Assembly (NCBI RefSeq): GCF_002015045.1 | Contig: NZ_MUXX01000001.1 | Coordinates: forward strand, 1-54,292 | From: Haemophilus paraphrohaemolyticus | GTDB lineage: Bacteria > Pseudomonadota > Gammaproteobacteria > Enterobacterales > Pasteurellaceae | Direction: 5' to 3' | DNA length: 54,292 nucleotides | Part shown: positions 44,312 to 54,263 of the stretch, one piece after another | Layout of the letters: every line of letters begins with the position of its first letter | Position numbering within the stretch: the stretch's first letter is position 1 | Made by a program: the position numbers and the translations under genes | The notes under the pieces: generated by a model | Told to the model about the DNA's origin: nothing | Database searches by the model: none | What the model saw: only the letters and a program-made list of their open reading frames with translations

Positions 44312-44991
44312 CAGCCTTCCTCACGCAATACGCCATCTCGCATCACGAAACGACGCGAGAGTTTTTGGGCCAAATTTAGATCGTGGGTCACCAATAAAAA
44401 CGCGATATTTTGTTCTGCATTGAGCTGTTTGATCAGATCAAAAATGCTCTCGGTGGTTTTTTGATCCAAATTCCCTGTTGGCTCATCTGCAAGTACTAAA
44501 TCAGGATTATTCACTAAAGCACGAGCAATTGCCACACGCTGACGCTCGCCGCCTGAAAGCTCTGATGGACGATGCGTAATTCGGTGAGATAATCCGACCG
44601 CTTGCAACATCTTTTCAGCACGATCTTTTGCTTCCGATTTGTTCTGTTTTCCAATTAACATCGGCATCATCACGTTTTCCAATGCAGTGAAATCCGCCAT
44701 CAAATGATGGAACTGATACACAAAGCCTAAATGCTGATTTCGTAAGCTCGCAAGTTTATTTGCACTCAGTTTTTGCAAGGATTGATCTTGAATCCATACC
44801 TTGCCCGAACTCGGTTGGTCTAATCCGCCAAGCATATGTAAAAGCGTACTTTTGCCCGAACCTGAACTCCCTACAATTGCCACCAGCTCGCCAACATTCA
44901 TTGAAAAAGAAACCTCTTTTAATACCTGAACTTTGTGATCGCCCTCGTCATAAAATTTACTTATGTTTTCACAGCGGAGTAATGTTGTCAT
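44311..44991 (-). CDS. lolD: Lipoprotein-releasing ATPase LolD
   Basis: This 226-residue ABC ATPase has Walker [10 protein letters not shown], the LolD motif [20 protein letters not shown], signature LSGGERQR, Walker [13 protein letters not shown] and switch His VTHD. It powers lipoprotein release with LolC/E. Its start overlaps the last base of the upstream restriction gene stop (TAATG); in E. coli that upstream neighbour is lolC. Confidence 0.96.
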   Translation of the reverse strand: MTTLLRCENISKFYDEGDHKVQVLKEVSFSMNVGELVAIVGSSGSGKSTLLHMLGGLDQPSSGKVWIQDQSLQKLSANKLASLRNQHLGFVYQFHHLMADFTALENVMMPMLIGKQNKSEAKDRAEKMLQAVGLSHRITHRPSELSGGERQRVAIARALVNNPDLVLADEPTGNLDQKTTESIFDLIKQLNAEQNIAFLLVTHDLNLAQKLSRRFVMRDGVLREEG

Positions 44992-45719
44992 TATGATTTA
45001 CCTTTTCTTGCTACAGCATCTTTAATCGCTTTTTCGATATCATTGTCAATTAATTTATATTTATCAAACAGATTTATATTGTCATTTTTTATATGTAACT
45101 GACCTTCATTACCATGATTTCCGCGATGCTGTCCTTTTGAAAATAACTCATGAGAGGCAACTTCATCTGAATTTAAAACCCATAGAATAATTTCATCACG
45201 AAATACCGCTAGCCAAATAAACACATCACAACATTGAGGCTTTAATTGTTGAAAATTCATTAAAAAGCGTTTATGAGTATTACTTGATAATGCTTTAATA
45301 TATAAAGGTTCATCGCTATCAGAATCTACAGCTCTTGAAGCCTTAACTTCAATTTTGATTCCATCTAGCCATAAATCATATTCACCTTTAAAATCAGCAT
45401 CTAATTTTTTAGATGGGGAAAGCAATTTATTACTTTTCCCTTTTACATAAGTTTGTGCAAATTTCTCACCAAAACCTCGAGGTGCTGAGATTTCAAATAT
45501 CCATAAGTTTGGATTTGAATTGATATATTCTGTTCTAATATCAATGTATTGCTCGTAAGTTAAACCTTTCTTCTCAATAAAAGAAATAATAAGATGCTCA
45601 TACTCATTGAAAGGATAGACTGCTCTATCATCTTCTATCATTTGTAAAACATCCATAAGATCTTTTTCACTACCAGAGAAAGAAGAGATAATTCTACTTT
45701 TTAATTCTGAAAGTTCCAT
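44991..45719 (-). CDS. Probable type II restriction endonuclease (PD-(D/E)XK)
   Basis: This 242-residue protein has no close relative that I recognise. The block [19 protein letters not shown] fits a PD-(D/E)xK nuclease core (Asp in EYDLW, then E-V-K), and a following Q/W-rich strand region ([17 protein letters not shown]) fits the fold. Its start lies 26 bases inside the methyltransferase gene and its stop overlaps lolD. Paired with an adenine methyltransferase, it is almost certainly the cognate restriction enzyme. The recognition sequence cannot be told. It is AT-rich compared with lolC and lolD. Confidence 0.75.
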   Translation of the reverse strand: MELSELKSRIISSFSGSEKDLMDVLQMIEDDRAVYPFNEYEHLIISFIEKKGLTYEQYIDIRTEYINSNPNLWIFEISAPRGFGEKFAQTYVKGKSNKLLSPSKKLDADFKGEYDLWLDGIKIEVKASRAVDSDSDEPLYIKALSSNTHKRFLMNFQQLKPQCCDVFIWLAVFRDEIILWVLNSDEVASHELFSKGQHRGNHGNEGQLHIKNDNINLFDKYKLIDNDIEKAIKDAVARKGKS

Positions 45720-47301
45720 TTTTTTCCTTAACTAAACCTAATAATGATAAATATTCAATTTCATTAAATAAGTTATCCTTTATAAATTGAGGGTAGATAG
45801 GCAATTGCTCTAAATCACCTCTTAATACTTTATGGGTATTAAATAACTTATGAAAAACCCAATTCATAAAACTACTATTAAATAAATCAGATAACACTTG
45901 CATAGAAACCGGAAAACCTTTCTCAACTATTATCATATTAGCGCTATTCAATACATAATACTTGTCTTTATCATAGTAGAAACATAAGTTAGAAGAAATA
46001 AATTTATAAATTAACTTTTGTTCTGCTTCAAATATTTCTCTAGGTGCGACCTGCTGATATTGTGAGAAATCGTTTGATAAAAAATTGGTTGCAGATTTTA
46101 ATCCTTCTTTCGTAATATCAGAACCTTTAAACACAGGAATAGAATCAGTAAATGGTTGTTTTTTCAGGAATTTTTCATTATTTCCAGTTACAATACCTAA
46201 TCCCCATTTAGCTCTATGTTCTAATGTTTCATATGGTAAACTAAATAAATATTCAATAACCTTGGATTCTTGAGCATCACAATTTAAATTAAAAATTAAT
46301 TTTGGATTAGAAATAAATGATTTTGCACTTCTATTAAAGATATTTCCTTTATAATTACAAATAATATCTTTATCTGAATTTGATTTTCTTTTATTCAAAA
46401 CAAAAGAAACTGCTCCAGTTTGTAAACCTTTAAATGCTTTACCATAATCTGTTAGGTTTAAAATGTCATACTTTAACATTTCCTGCCTAGCTGCTTCGAA
46501 TGCCGCAACATTGAAAAATGCTTCAGGTAAAAGCAATCCTAAATTACCATTTTTCTTTAGTAAAGAAAGAGACGCGAAAAAGAATAAAGAGCAAGTGTCA
46601 TTACTTGTTCCTGCATTTAATAAATTTGCATAAAACTCTTTATCTTTCTTATCTATTTTTTTGCCCCATGGAGGATTAGTATAAATAAGATCATATTCTT
46701 CTAAACCATTTTCTTTATACTTTTCTAAGAAATCAGCACAAATAATATTTTCTGAAATATACCCTGTCTTTTCTTTTATACGTTTCTTAGTAATTTCTAC
46801 TGCAAGTGGATCAATATCTATGCCATAAATATTTTCTGGTTTCACACCTAGTTCTATAGCACGCATAATAAAGTTTCCAGAACCACAACAAGGATCTAGA
46901 AATGTTTTTGTTGATAAATCACCTTTTATATTGAGTAAATCATTAACTATTTCTTCAGGAGTGTAGTAAATTCCTTCTTTATTTCTATAAGAATCAGATA
47001 AGCTTTCTTCATATCTCTTACCAAGATAGGCAATATTATTACTCTCTATCTCTTGAAGAATAAATTTGGTGAGTTCTTGATGGTTATGGCTATCCTTCTG
47101 GGATTTGTTTGCCCGAGAAGTTAATTTCTCTTTTCCTAATTTATTCGCTTTAAATTCAAATACAGATTGTTTATCAATTTTCCCTTTTCCGATTAAAGAT
47201 AGATAGCCAGTTTTAACCCAATTTCGAATTGTTGCAGTTGATACAGAAAAAAATTCAGCGGTTTCTGCAATAGTAAAAGCATTATTCTGCATTTTATTCA
47301 T
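45694..47301 (-). CDS. N6-adenine DNA methyltransferase with N-terminal HTH
   Basis: This is a 535-residue protein. Residues 8-52 form a helix-turn-helix of the MerR/excisionase type (FTIAETAEFFSVSTATIRNWV). The SAM motif I FLDPCCGSGNF (about 138-148) precedes the catalytic motif IV NPPW (about 208-211), as in gamma-class TaqI/Eco57I-like adenine methyltransferases, and a target-recognition domain follows at the C-terminus. It starts with ATGAATAA, which overlaps the lolC stop by 8 bases. A hand count of 46201-46260 gives 16 G/C in 60, against 29 in 60 for a lolC segment (47701-47760), suggesting foreign origin. Confidence 0.87.
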   Translation of the reverse strand: MNKMQNNAFTIAETAEFFSVSTATIRNWVKTGYLSLIGKGKIDKQSVFEFKANKLGKEKLTSRANKSQKDSHNHQELTKFILQEIESNNIAYLGKRYEESLSDSYRNKEGIYYTPEEIVNDLLNIKGDLSTKTFLDPCCGSGNFIMRAIELGVKPENIYGIDIDPLAVEITKKRIKEKTGYISENIICADFLEKYKENGLEEYDLIYTNPPWGKKIDKKDKEFYANLLNAGTSNDTCSLFFFASLSLLKKNGNLGLLLPEAFFNVAAFEAARQEMLKYDILNLTDYGKAFKGLQTGAVSFVLNKRKSNSDKDIICNYKGNIFNRSAKSFISNPKLIFNLNCDAQESKVIEYLFSLPYETLEHRAKWGLGIVTGNNEKFLKKQPFTDSIPVFKGSDITKEGLKSATNFLSNDFSQYQQVAPREIFEAEQKLIYKFISSNLCFYYDKDKYYVLNSANMIIVEKGFPVSMQVLSDLFNSSFMNWVFHKLFNTHKVLRGDLEQLPIYPQFIKDNLFNEIEYLSLLGLVKEKNGTFRIKK

Positions 47302-48466
47302 ACCTCAACGCCTGAGCTGGTTCAATTTTCGATGCACTAAATGCGGGATAAAGCGTACACGCGAGCGATAATAAAATCGATACCACCGCAATCACCGTAA
47401 TTTGCGTTGGAGAAATCAAAGTTGGCAACACAATCGCAGGGTTAATCATTGCAATCAATGTATCTAAATTCATTGCGGCAACTACACCTAAAACGACACC
47501 TAAAATCGAGCCAATAATCCCCACAATTGAGCCTTGGAAAATAAAAATTTGCATCACTTGCGGTTTGGTTAAGCCTTGAGTTTGTAAAATCGCAATTTCG
47601 CCCTGTTTATCTACCACCATTAAACTTAGTGAGGTAATAATGTTGGAAATCGCCACCACAATAATCAAGCTCACCAGCAAGCCCATCATATTTTTTTCCA
47701 TTTTCACCGCTTGGAAAAACTCGCCTTTCTGCTCGCGCCAATCGTGGATTTGGTACTGTTCTTCAGGGAAGTAACGGCTTAATTCGGTAACTTGGAACGG
47801 GTCGTTTAAATACAAGCGTATGCCTTGAATATGCTCGTTATCGATCCTGAGCAGTCGCCCCACATCCACTAAATTCGCAAATAGCGTATATTCGCTGCCA
47901 TTACTATTCGCATAATAGAACCCTGAAATATGAAACAGACGTTGCATCGGTACTCGTCCCATCGGTGTGTATTGGCTGTTTTCAGTAATCATAATGCGGA
48001 TTTTTTCACCTACATTCAGATTCAATTTTTGAGCCAATTGCCAGTTAATTAGCACGTTAAATTCGCCTTCGGGCAGAAGCTGCGCCACATTTTCGCCATT
48101 TAAAAGCGGATCATCTTGGGTATTTTCCACACCAATTAACGAGCCTGCTTCAATCCCTTGCTGACTTTGAATAATGATATTCGTACGGTTAATTGGATTA
48201 GCTTGAGTCACAAAATCTGGTTGGGGCTGTTGCTCATTTTTTGCAAAATGTCCATCAATTGGCATCACAACCGCATGTGGCAGTGTAGAAAGCAAATTAC
48301 GCTTTTGCATATTTTCCAAGCCGTTCATAATGGAAAGCACAATCACCAATGCCATTACGCCTAGCACAATGCCAAAGCTGGCGAGATTGGTCACCAGTCG
48401 CCCAAAACGATCGGCACTTTTCGTTTGCCAATACCGCCAAGCGATAAATAGGGAGGTAAAGTTCAT
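47294..48466 (-). CDS. lolC: Lipoprotein-releasing ABC transporter permease LolC
   Basis: This 390-residue FtsX-type permease is paralogous to LolE. It starts FTSLFIAWRYWQTKSADRFG, with the first membrane segment at about 22-46, a periplasmic domain to about 255, three more segments and the conserved end ALRYE. LolC provides the LolA-docking hook. It is the first gene of the lol operon; the next two genes on the strand are a restriction-modification pair, with lolD only beyond them. No good ribosome binding site is visible before the ATG. Confidence 0.93.
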   Translation of the reverse strand: MNFTSLFIAWRYWQTKSADRFGRLVTNLASFGIVLGVMALVIVLSIMNGLENMQKRNLLSTLPHAVVMPIDGHFAKNEQQPQPDFVTQANPINRTNIIIQSQQGIEAGSLIGVENTQDDPLLNGENVAQLLPEGEFNVLINWQLAQKLNLNVGEKIRIMITENSQYTPMGRVPMQRLFHISGFYYANSNGSEYTLFANLVDVGRLLRIDNEHIQGIRLYLNDPFQVTELSRYFPEEQYQIHDWREQKGEFFQAVKMEKNMMGLLVSLIIVVAISNIITSLSLMVVDKQGEIAILQTQGLTKPQVMQIFIFQGSIVGIIGSILGVVLGVVAAMNLDTLIAMINPAIVLPTLISPTQITVIAVVSILLSLACTLYPAFSASKIEPAQALRYE

Positions 48467-48484
48467 ATTATATAAATCATGCGA

Positions 48485-48565
48485 AGTACTTCACTCCCTC
48501 CATTTACGGAAGGGGGAAGTAAAAAATAAAGGGAAGACTATCTTACCATCTTCCCTCTTTTTGCT
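48485..48565. repeat. CT/GA-rich repeat pair upstream of lolC
   Basis: CTCCCTCCATTTACGGAAGG (hairpin) and, after an AT-rich spacer, GGGAAGACTA...TCTTCCCTC form inverted CT/GA-rich arms between the hydroxyacid dehydrogenase gene and lolC. They resemble the family at the window ends and could also serve as the terminator for the dehydrogenase gene on the minus strand. Confidence 0.5.
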
Positions 48566-48575
48566 AAAACATTAA

Positions 48576-49523
48576 TTACTTGCCCGTTTTTACAAACTCT
48601 TCAATATTTTGAGCAACTTTATTAACCAATGTTGTGACCGCTGAATCGCTTGCCCACGCAATGTGTGGGGTAATCAACAAATTCGGTAAGCGTTTTGCCG
48701 CTTGAACTAACGGATCATCAATCGCAGGCGGTTCTTTTACCAGCACATCTAACGCAGCGCCTGCAATTTGGCAAGTTTCTAACGCATTCAACAATGCTTT
48801 TTCATCTACCACAGGTCCACGACTGCAGTTAATCAAATAAGCTGTTGGTTTCATCAATGCCAAGGTTTCTGCGTTAATTAAGTTTTGAGTTTGTTCCGTA
48901 AGCGGGCAATGTAACGTGATCACATCCGCCTGTTTGAACACCTCTTCAAATGGGGTGTAACCTTCACGAATCGTGGTCGCACCTTTGTGCTCTGCAAAAA
49001 TTACGTTCATTCCGACCGCTTGTGCAAGGCGTGCCACTTCAGCTCCAGTGTTCCCTCTACCGAATACACCAAGCGTTGCACCACGAATATCGGTAATCGG
49101 ATAATCGGTGTAGCAGAACTGCCCACAAATCGCCCAACGGTCGCTGGTCACTTGGTCGTGATGGTAACTCATTAAGCTATGTTTAAGCGAAAAAATCATC
49201 CCCAATACGTGCTCTGGTACAGTAACAGAAGAGTAACCCGTCACATTTTTCACACAAATGCCAAGCTCTTTTGCTGCCACTAAATCCACGTTATTTGTGC
49301 CTGTTGCCGTAATGGCAATCAGTTTTAATTTAGGTAATTTCGCTAATAATTCACGCCCAAGTAATACTTTACTGGTCACGATAATATCAGCATCTTTGGC
49401 ACGCTCGAAGGTTTCATCCGCGCTAGTTCGGTCATACTCCACCCAATTATGCGGAAAGCTTAGACGAGGAATATTGTGTGTGGCAGGAATGCCTGTGCGG
49501 TCTAAAAATACAATGTTTAGCAT
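48576..49523 (-). CDS. D-2-hydroxyacid dehydrogenase
   Basis: This 315-residue NAD-dependent D-isomer 2-hydroxyacid dehydrogenase has the dinucleotide loop GVFGRGNTG, substrate-site Arg in NCSRGPVVDE, a catalytic Glu downstream (VKEPP) and the His in TPHIAWAS. Length and the N-terminal NIVFLDRTGIP resemble glycerate or hydroxypyruvate reductase-like enzymes next to lolC in other Pasteurellaceae. The true substrate is not determined by sequence. AAGGAG precedes the ATG. Confidence 0.88.
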   Translation of the reverse strand: MLNIVFLDRTGIPATHNIPRLSFPHNWVEYDRTSADETFERAKDADIIVTSKVLLGRELLAKLPKLKLIAITATGTNNVDLVAAKELGICVKNVTGYSSVTVPEHVLGMIFSLKHSLMSYHHDQVTSDRWAICGQFCYTDYPITDIRGATLGVFGRGNTGAEVARLAQAVGMNVIFAEHKGATTIREGYTPFEEVFKQADVITLHCPLTEQTQNLINAETLALMKPTAYLINCSRGPVVDEKALLNALETCQIAGAALDVLVKEPPAIDDPLVQAAKRLPNLLITPHIAWASDSAVTTLVNKVAQNIEEFVKTGK

Positions 49524-49560
49524 AGCAAGCTCCTTTTTCTTTTGTGTTGTAAGGGATATG

Positions 49561-49604
49561 CAAGCGGTCGAGTTTACAAAAAATATTGCAAATTCGACCG
49601 CTTG
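49561..49604. other. Paired uptake sequences between mglC and the dehydrogenase
   Basis: CAAGCGGTCGA and TCGACCGCTTG are exact inverted copies 22 bases apart. Read on the minus strand they follow mglC and could form a terminator stem, but no T-run follows. GTAAGGG/CCCTTAC (49615-49635) gives a second small hairpin nearer to the mglC stop. Confidence 0.6.
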
Positions 49605-49649
49605 TTATTGATGTGTAAGGGTAAATTGCCCTTACTTTATTCTGATTAA

Positions 49650-50660
49650 CTATTTTTTCTTCGCGTATTTCAATGAGTCAATTGCTACTGCTAAGACGAT
49701 GATACCGCCTTTGATGATGTATTGCCAGTAAGGGTTTACGCCGATGTAGGTTAAGCCGTAGTTGATAACGGTGAAGATTAACACCCCTGTTACTACACCG
49801 ATAATTGTACCCACACCACCTGCGAATGACACACCACCTACTACGCAAGCTGCGATTGCGTCCATTTCATACATAAAGCCTAAGTTGTTGGTTGCGCTAC
49901 CAATACGACCTGCTTCTAACATACCTCCGAAGGCATAGAAGATACCAGACACCATATAGATGCCCATTAAGTTCAGTGCAACGTTTACGCCGGATACTTT
50001 CGCTGCTTCTGGGTTACCACCAATAGCGAATACGTTTTTACCGAAGCGGGTTTTGTTCCATAAAATCCACATAATCACGGTTGCAATCGCTGCATAAATA
50101 GTGATGTATGAGAGCTTAAAACCACCAATTCGGAAGAAACCTTGTGTGAAGTCGGAGAAACTTTCGCTAAAGCCTGCGATTGGTGATGAACCTACAGCAT
50201 CATAGTAAAGTGAGTTGATACCGTAGATGATGATCATTGTCCCCATTGTGGCAATGAATGGTGTTACGTTTAAGTAAGCAATCACAAAGCCATTAAACAA
50301 ACCGATAATTGCACCGATACCGCAGATGATAAGCACAACCACCGGGATTGGCATTTCAGCAAGGTTCGGGAATACTTTGTTCATATTATCCATTGCTTGT
50401 AAGAGCGTAGCAGAGATTACCGCAGCAAGACCGACCTGACGACCAGCGGATAAGTCGGTACCTTGGGTAACAATCAGCCCTGCGACACCAAGAGCGATAA
50501 TTAAACGTACTGAAGATTGGGTTAAGATGTTACTAAAATTTCGTAAACTCAAAAAGCTAGGATCTTGTGCGATGATGATAATAAGTAAAATCAATAACAC
50601 AAAATAGATGGCATTTTGTTTCAGAAAATTAAGTGCTTTGTTAGGTTGTACAGCAGACAT
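49650..50660 (-). CDS. mglC: Galactose/methyl galactoside ABC permease MglC
   Basis: This 336-residue membrane protein has about eight to ten hydrophobic segments and the sugar-permease signature (EMDAIAACVVGGVSFAGGVG, the EAA-like loop). It forms the channel of the galactose importer with MglA and MglB. It starts 14 bases after mglA with CAGGAGTGAATT as ribosome binding site and is the last gene of the operon. Confidence 0.95.
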   Translation of the reverse strand: MSAVQPNKALNFLKQNAIYFVLLILLIIIIAQDPSFLSLRNFSNILTQSSVRLIIALGVAGLIVTQGTDLSAGRQVGLAAVISATLLQAMDNMNKVFPNLAEMPIPVVVLIICGIGAIIGLFNGFVIAYLNVTPFIATMGTMIIIYGINSLYYDAVGSSPIAGFSESFSDFTQGFFRIGGFKLSYITIYAAIATVIMWILWNKTRFGKNVFAIGGNPEAAKVSGVNVALNLMGIYMVSGIFYAFGGMLEAGRIGSATNNLGFMYEMDAIAACVVGGVSFAGGVGTIIGVVTGVLIFTVINYGLTYIGVNPYWQYIIKGGIIVLAVAIDSLKYAKKK

Positions 50661-50674
50661 AATTCACTCCTGAT

Positions 50675-52174
50675 TTATAAGTATTTTGCCGCAAGTTGTA
50701 AGATTTCTTCTTGGGAGGTTTTTGCCGTTTCGACAATGCCCGCCACTTTACCATTACTCATCACGATAATTCGGTCGGTAACACCAAGTAGTTCTGGCAT
50801 TTCCGATGAAATCATAATGATACCTTTTCCTTTATTGGCAAGTTCAAGGATCAGTTGGTAAATCTCAAATTTCGCCCCGATATCGATACCACGGGTTGGT
50901 TCATCTAGCATTAACACTTCTGGTTGGGTTAATAACCAACGTCCGATAATGACTTTTTGTTGGTTACCGCCTGAAAGTGAGCCAATCGATGTGCCGTGCG
51001 ATGGGGTTTTTACATTCATTGAATCGATTACCCATTGGGTATCGCTTTTCATTTTTTTATTACTGAGTAAGCCGAATTTGCCCAAATAAGATTTCATATT
51101 TGAAATCAATGAGTTAAATTCGATGCTTAAATTCGCATAAATCCCTGTGGAACGGCGCTCTTCGGTTACTAACGCAAAGCCGTTGTTAATCGCTTCAAAG
51201 GCGTTGTGGTTACGAATTTCTTTGCCATGAAGTTTAATCACACCGCTTGCTTTTTCACGCACACCGAAGATAGTCTCTACAATATCGGTGCGTTTTGCAC
51301 CTACCAAGCCTGCTACGCCAAGCACTTCACCTTTACGTAATTCAAAGGTAACATCCTGAATCGAAGGTTGATTTTTCGCGGTTAAATGTTCCACTTCTAA
51401 AATCACTTCTTGTGGTACGTTGGTTTTTTCTGGGAAACGTTGGGTTAATTCACGCCCTACCATCATAGAAACCACTTGATCCATTGAAGTGTCTTTAATT
51501 GCAACCGTGTTGACCCATTTACCATCACGTAAAATCGTAATTTCATCACAAATTTTGAAGATTTCATCCATTTTGTGTGAAATATAGATGATGCCACAGC
51601 CTCTATCTTTTAATTTTTGAATGATTTTAAATAAATGTTCTACCTCTTTTTCAGAGAGCGAAGAGGTTGGCTCATCCATAATTACAATTTTCGCATTGTA
51701 AGAGAACGCTTTGGCAATTTCGATCATCTGCATTTCAGACACAGAGAGTTTTGCTACTTTTTCTCTTGGATCAACATCAATGTCTAATTCATCAAAAATC
51801 GCTTTTGTATCGCGATACATTTTATCGTGATCCACAAATGGGCCTTTTAATGGATAACGTCCAAGCCATAAGTTATCCATTACGCTTACTTGTTTAACCA
51901 GGTTCAACTCTTGGTGAACCATTGAAATACCGTTTTCAAGTGCCTCTTTAGAAGTTTTGAAATTAACGGGCTTACCTAAAAACAGGATTTCACCTTCATC
52001 TTTTGCATAAATACCAAACAAGCATTTTAAAAGGGTCGATTTCCCCGCACCGTTTTCACCCATTAAGGCGTGTACGCTGTGCGATTTTACCGTTAGATTG
52101 GCGTGGTCTAAGGCTTTTACCCCAGGAAACGACTTGCTAACGTTTGTCATTGTGAGTAGTACTTCGCTTGTCAT
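50675..52174 (-). CDS. mglA: Galactose/methyl galactoside importer ATPase MglA
   Basis: This 499-residue duplicated ABC ATPase has, in its N-terminal half, Walker [10 protein letters not shown], signature LSVSEMQ and Walker [12 protein letters not shown]. The C-terminal half has a degenerate Walker A (GLVGAKRTD) but an intact signature LSGGNQQK and [11 protein letters not shown], the usual pattern of sugar ATPases (MglA/RbsA). It powers uptake of galactose. GGAG precedes the start. A hairpin separates it from mglB. Confidence 0.95.
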   Translation of the reverse strand: MTSEVLLTMTNVSKSFPGVKALDHANLTVKSHSVHALMGENGAGKSTLLKCLFGIYAKDEGEILFLGKPVNFKTSKEALENGISMVHQELNLVKQVSVMDNLWLGRYPLKGPFVDHDKMYRDTKAIFDELDIDVDPREKVAKLSVSEMQMIEIAKAFSYNAKIVIMDEPTSSLSEKEVEHLFKIIQKLKDRGCGIIYISHKMDEIFKICDEITILRDGKWVNTVAIKDTSMDQVVSMMVGRELTQRFPEKTNVPQEVILEVEHLTAKNQPSIQDVTFELRKGEVLGVAGLVGAKRTDIVETIFGVREKASGVIKLHGKEIRNHNAFEAINNGFALVTEERRSTGIYANLSIEFNSLISNMKSYLGKFGLLSNKKMKSDTQWVIDSMNVKTPSHGTSIGSLSGGNQQKVIIGRWLLTQPEVLMLDEPTRGIDIGAKFEIYQLILELANKGKGIIMISSEMPELLGVTDRIIVMSNGKVAGIVETAKTSQEEILQLAAKYL

Positions 52175-52188
52175 ATCTCACTCCGTGT

Positions 52189-52223
52189 AAAAAATTGAGG
52201 CACGGCGAACACGCCTGTGCCTC
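52189..52223 (-). terminator. Intercistronic hairpin between mglB and mglA
   Basis: GAGGCACGGCG and CGCCTGTGCCTC pair in an 11-12-bp stem with one mismatch; on the minus strand AATTTTTTAC follows. Such partial terminators or mRNA stabilisers after the binding-protein gene are common and give more MglB than MglA/C. Confidence 0.75.
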
Positions 52224-52236
52224 GTGTTTTAATAAT

Positions 52237-53229
52237 TTATTTTAAGAATTTATCTAAGTTGCTTGCATCAACACCTAAATAAGGAATACGAGCGACTTTA
52301 TCTTTTAATTTAATTTCTGTACCTGCAGTTGCATCTTTACCTGCTGCAAGGTTAGTTGATAATGCGATAACTGCTTTCGCTTGACCCACACCATCATTTA
52401 ACACAGTACCTGCAATTTCACCTTTTTTGATAAGTTGTAATACTTCAGGTAACGCATCCACACCGAAGATTGGTAATTTTTTACCGTGTGCTTTAGTCGC
52501 TTCTAATGCACCCATTGCCATACCATCGTTGTTTGAAATAATCACTTCAATTTGGTCTGCTTTCGGGCTAGTTAACCAAGCGTCAGTTTTATCTTTCGCC
52601 ATTGCCGCATCCCACATACCAGTATCGATGAATAATTGCTCAGTTTGAATACCTTGTTTATTTAATTCATCTACAACGTATTTTGTACGCGCTTCCGCAT
52701 CTGGGTGACCTGGTTCACCTTTTAATAATACGTATTGGATTTTACCGTCTTTATTTAAGTCTAACGCAGGGTTCGCTTTCCATTGTTTCGCAATTAAGTC
52801 ACCTTGAATCACACCTGATTCTTTCGGGTCTGTACCCACATAGTAAGCGTGTTCATAACTACCAATCGCTTTCGCACCTGGGTCTTTATTGAAGAAGATC
52901 ACCGGCACATCATCCCCTTTTGCTTTACCAATAATGGTTGGCGCTGCTGATGGGTCTACTAAGTTGATAGCTAATGCTTTCACACCTTTAGAAAGTAAGC
53001 CATCAACTTGGTCGTTTTGGATAGATTGTGTGTTTTGAGAGTCATTCATTAACAACTCGACATCTTTATGTTGAGCCGCTTCTTTTTCGATTTCTTTACG
53101 CATTAACGCCATAAAGTTATCGTCATATTTATAAATGGTCACACCGATACGATCTTTCGCTTGAGCAGTACCTACTGCTGAACCTAATGCAACCGCGAAT
53201 GCTACAGCACTTAAAATCATTTTTTTCAT
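52237..53229 (-). CDS. mglB: Galactose-binding periplasmic protein MglB
   Basis: This 330-residue binding protein has a signal peptide (about 1-24, ending AQA). The mature start [16 protein letters not shown] matches MglB, and the calcium-binding loop DLNKDGKIQ and sugar-site residues ([23 protein letters not shown]) are present. It delivers galactose or glucose to MglAC. The ATG at 53229 follows AAGGGGAAATTCT; the frame is open 27 bases upstream. Confidence 0.95.
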   Translation of the reverse strand: MKKMILSAVAFAVALGSAVGTAQAKDRIGVTIYKYDDNFMALMRKEIEKEAAQHKDVELLMNDSQNTQSIQNDQVDGLLSKGVKALAINLVDPSAAPTIIGKAKGDDVPVIFFNKDPGAKAIGSYEHAYYVGTDPKESGVIQGDLIAKQWKANPALDLNKDGKIQYVLLKGEPGHPDAEARTKYVVDELNKQGIQTEQLFIDTGMWDAAMAKDKTDAWLTSPKADQIEVIISNNDGMAMGALEATKAHGKKLPIFGVDALPEVLQLIKKGEIAGTVLNDGVGQAKAVIALSTNLAAGKDATAGTEIKLKDKVARIPYLGVDASNLDKFLK

Positions 53230-53334
53230 AGAATTTCCCCTTAAGTGGAATGACATAGAGAGATTTTAGAGAGTCATTAAATTGTTATACCTAACAACTT
53301 GCTCCAGATAATATAGATTTATGGAGGAATAATC

Positions 53335-53350
53335 CGTGATCTGCTTCACA
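53335..53350. promoter_or_regulatory. CRP site upstream of mglBAC
   Basis: CGTGA-N6-TCACA differs by one base from the CRP core. It lies about 113 bases upstream of mglB, as expected for a cAMP-CRP-activated sugar operon. It could also influence the divergent RNase gene, about 130 bases away. No clear GalR/GalS operator was found. Confidence 0.6.
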
Positions 53351-53472
53351 AAATTTAATATTTGATTTTCTTTTTGCTGAAATTTTCGCCAAATTTGCAA
53401 AATTTTTGGCTTTTTCGAACGCTTGTTTTATAGTACACGCCTTTAATGATTGGCTTTTATCCTATTTATTTT

Positions 53473-54171
53473 ATGAAATTAACCAAAAAAATGATTAACC
53501 TGCTGATTTTTCTCTTTGCGATTATTGTTTCTTACTTTTTAAATCAGCAAGAAAAATCAAAACCTGCTCAAACAACCACTTCCAACACCGCCCAACAAGC
53601 GGTCAAAAACAGTTACGATATTGTAATGGCAGACGACAAATACGGACAAAATGCCACCGCACCTGTTGATTACTATATGCTTGTACTCTCGTGGTCGCCT
53701 TCCTTTTGCGAGGCTCAACGTGAAAAGAACAATGGTAAAATTCCTGAAAAGGCAACCTATCAATGCTCTAGCTATAAAAAATTTGGTTGGGTCATTCATG
53801 GGCTTTGGGCACAGAATAAAAATGCTAGAACAGTTGAAGATCACCCTCGTTTTTGCCAAGGCGACTTACCGTCTGTTTCACCACAGATTATCGAAAAATA
53901 TTTGCCCGAATCCCCTGGAGCTTCACTCTTACAAGGCGAATGGGAAAAGCACGGTGCTTGTGCTTTCAACGATCCTGAAAGCTATTTCGCCAAACAAAAA
54001 GCCTTGTTTGATGATTTAGTCTTGCCTGATACGTGGATGCGAAATAATGAGCTTTTCCGATGGATGCGTAAAAATAATCCACAATTAGACCGCGTGTATT
54101 TGGGTGCAAGCAAGAATGAGCTTTATATTTGCTATGACAAAAAGTGGAATGTGATGGATTGTCCGAGGTAA
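53473..54171 (+). CDS. RNase T2-family ribonuclease (RNase I-like)
   Basis: This 232-residue exported or membrane-anchored ribonuclease has the two catalytic blocks of the T2 family: FGWVIHGLWAQ (His in CAS1) and GEWEKHGACA (Glu, Lys, His in CAS2), with several Cys for disulfides. A hydrophobic N-terminal segment (INLLIFLFAIIVSYFL) acts as a signal or anchor. Three ATG codons (53446, 53473, 53491) are possible and none has a good ribosome binding site; 53473 is a compromise. Homologues degrade RNA in the periplasm. Confidence 0.87.
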   Translation: MKLTKKMINLLIFLFAIIVSYFLNQQEKSKPAQTTTSNTAQQAVKNSYDIVMADDKYGQNATAPVDYYMLVLSWSPSFCEAQREKNNGKIPEKATYQCSSYKKFGWVIHGLWAQNKNARTVEDHPRFCQGDLPSVSPQIIEKYLPESPGASLLQGEWEKHGACAFNDPESYFAKQKALFDDLVLPDTWMRNNELFRWMRKNNPQLDRVYLGASKNELYICYDKKWNVMDCPR

Positions 54172-54263
54172 TATAAAGTAATTTCTTCGTTAATTAAGAC
54201 TGCCACAAATGCTTGCATTTGAACATTGCTTTAGCAACGGCACGAAGTGTTAGCATAGCGAAT

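Noticed and set aside
43061..48466. The lol locus as two separate MacB-type export systems
   Set aside because: The two permeases are clearly LolC-like and LolE-like by their start blocks and orientation, and a single LolD is present; the layout is one operon with an insert.
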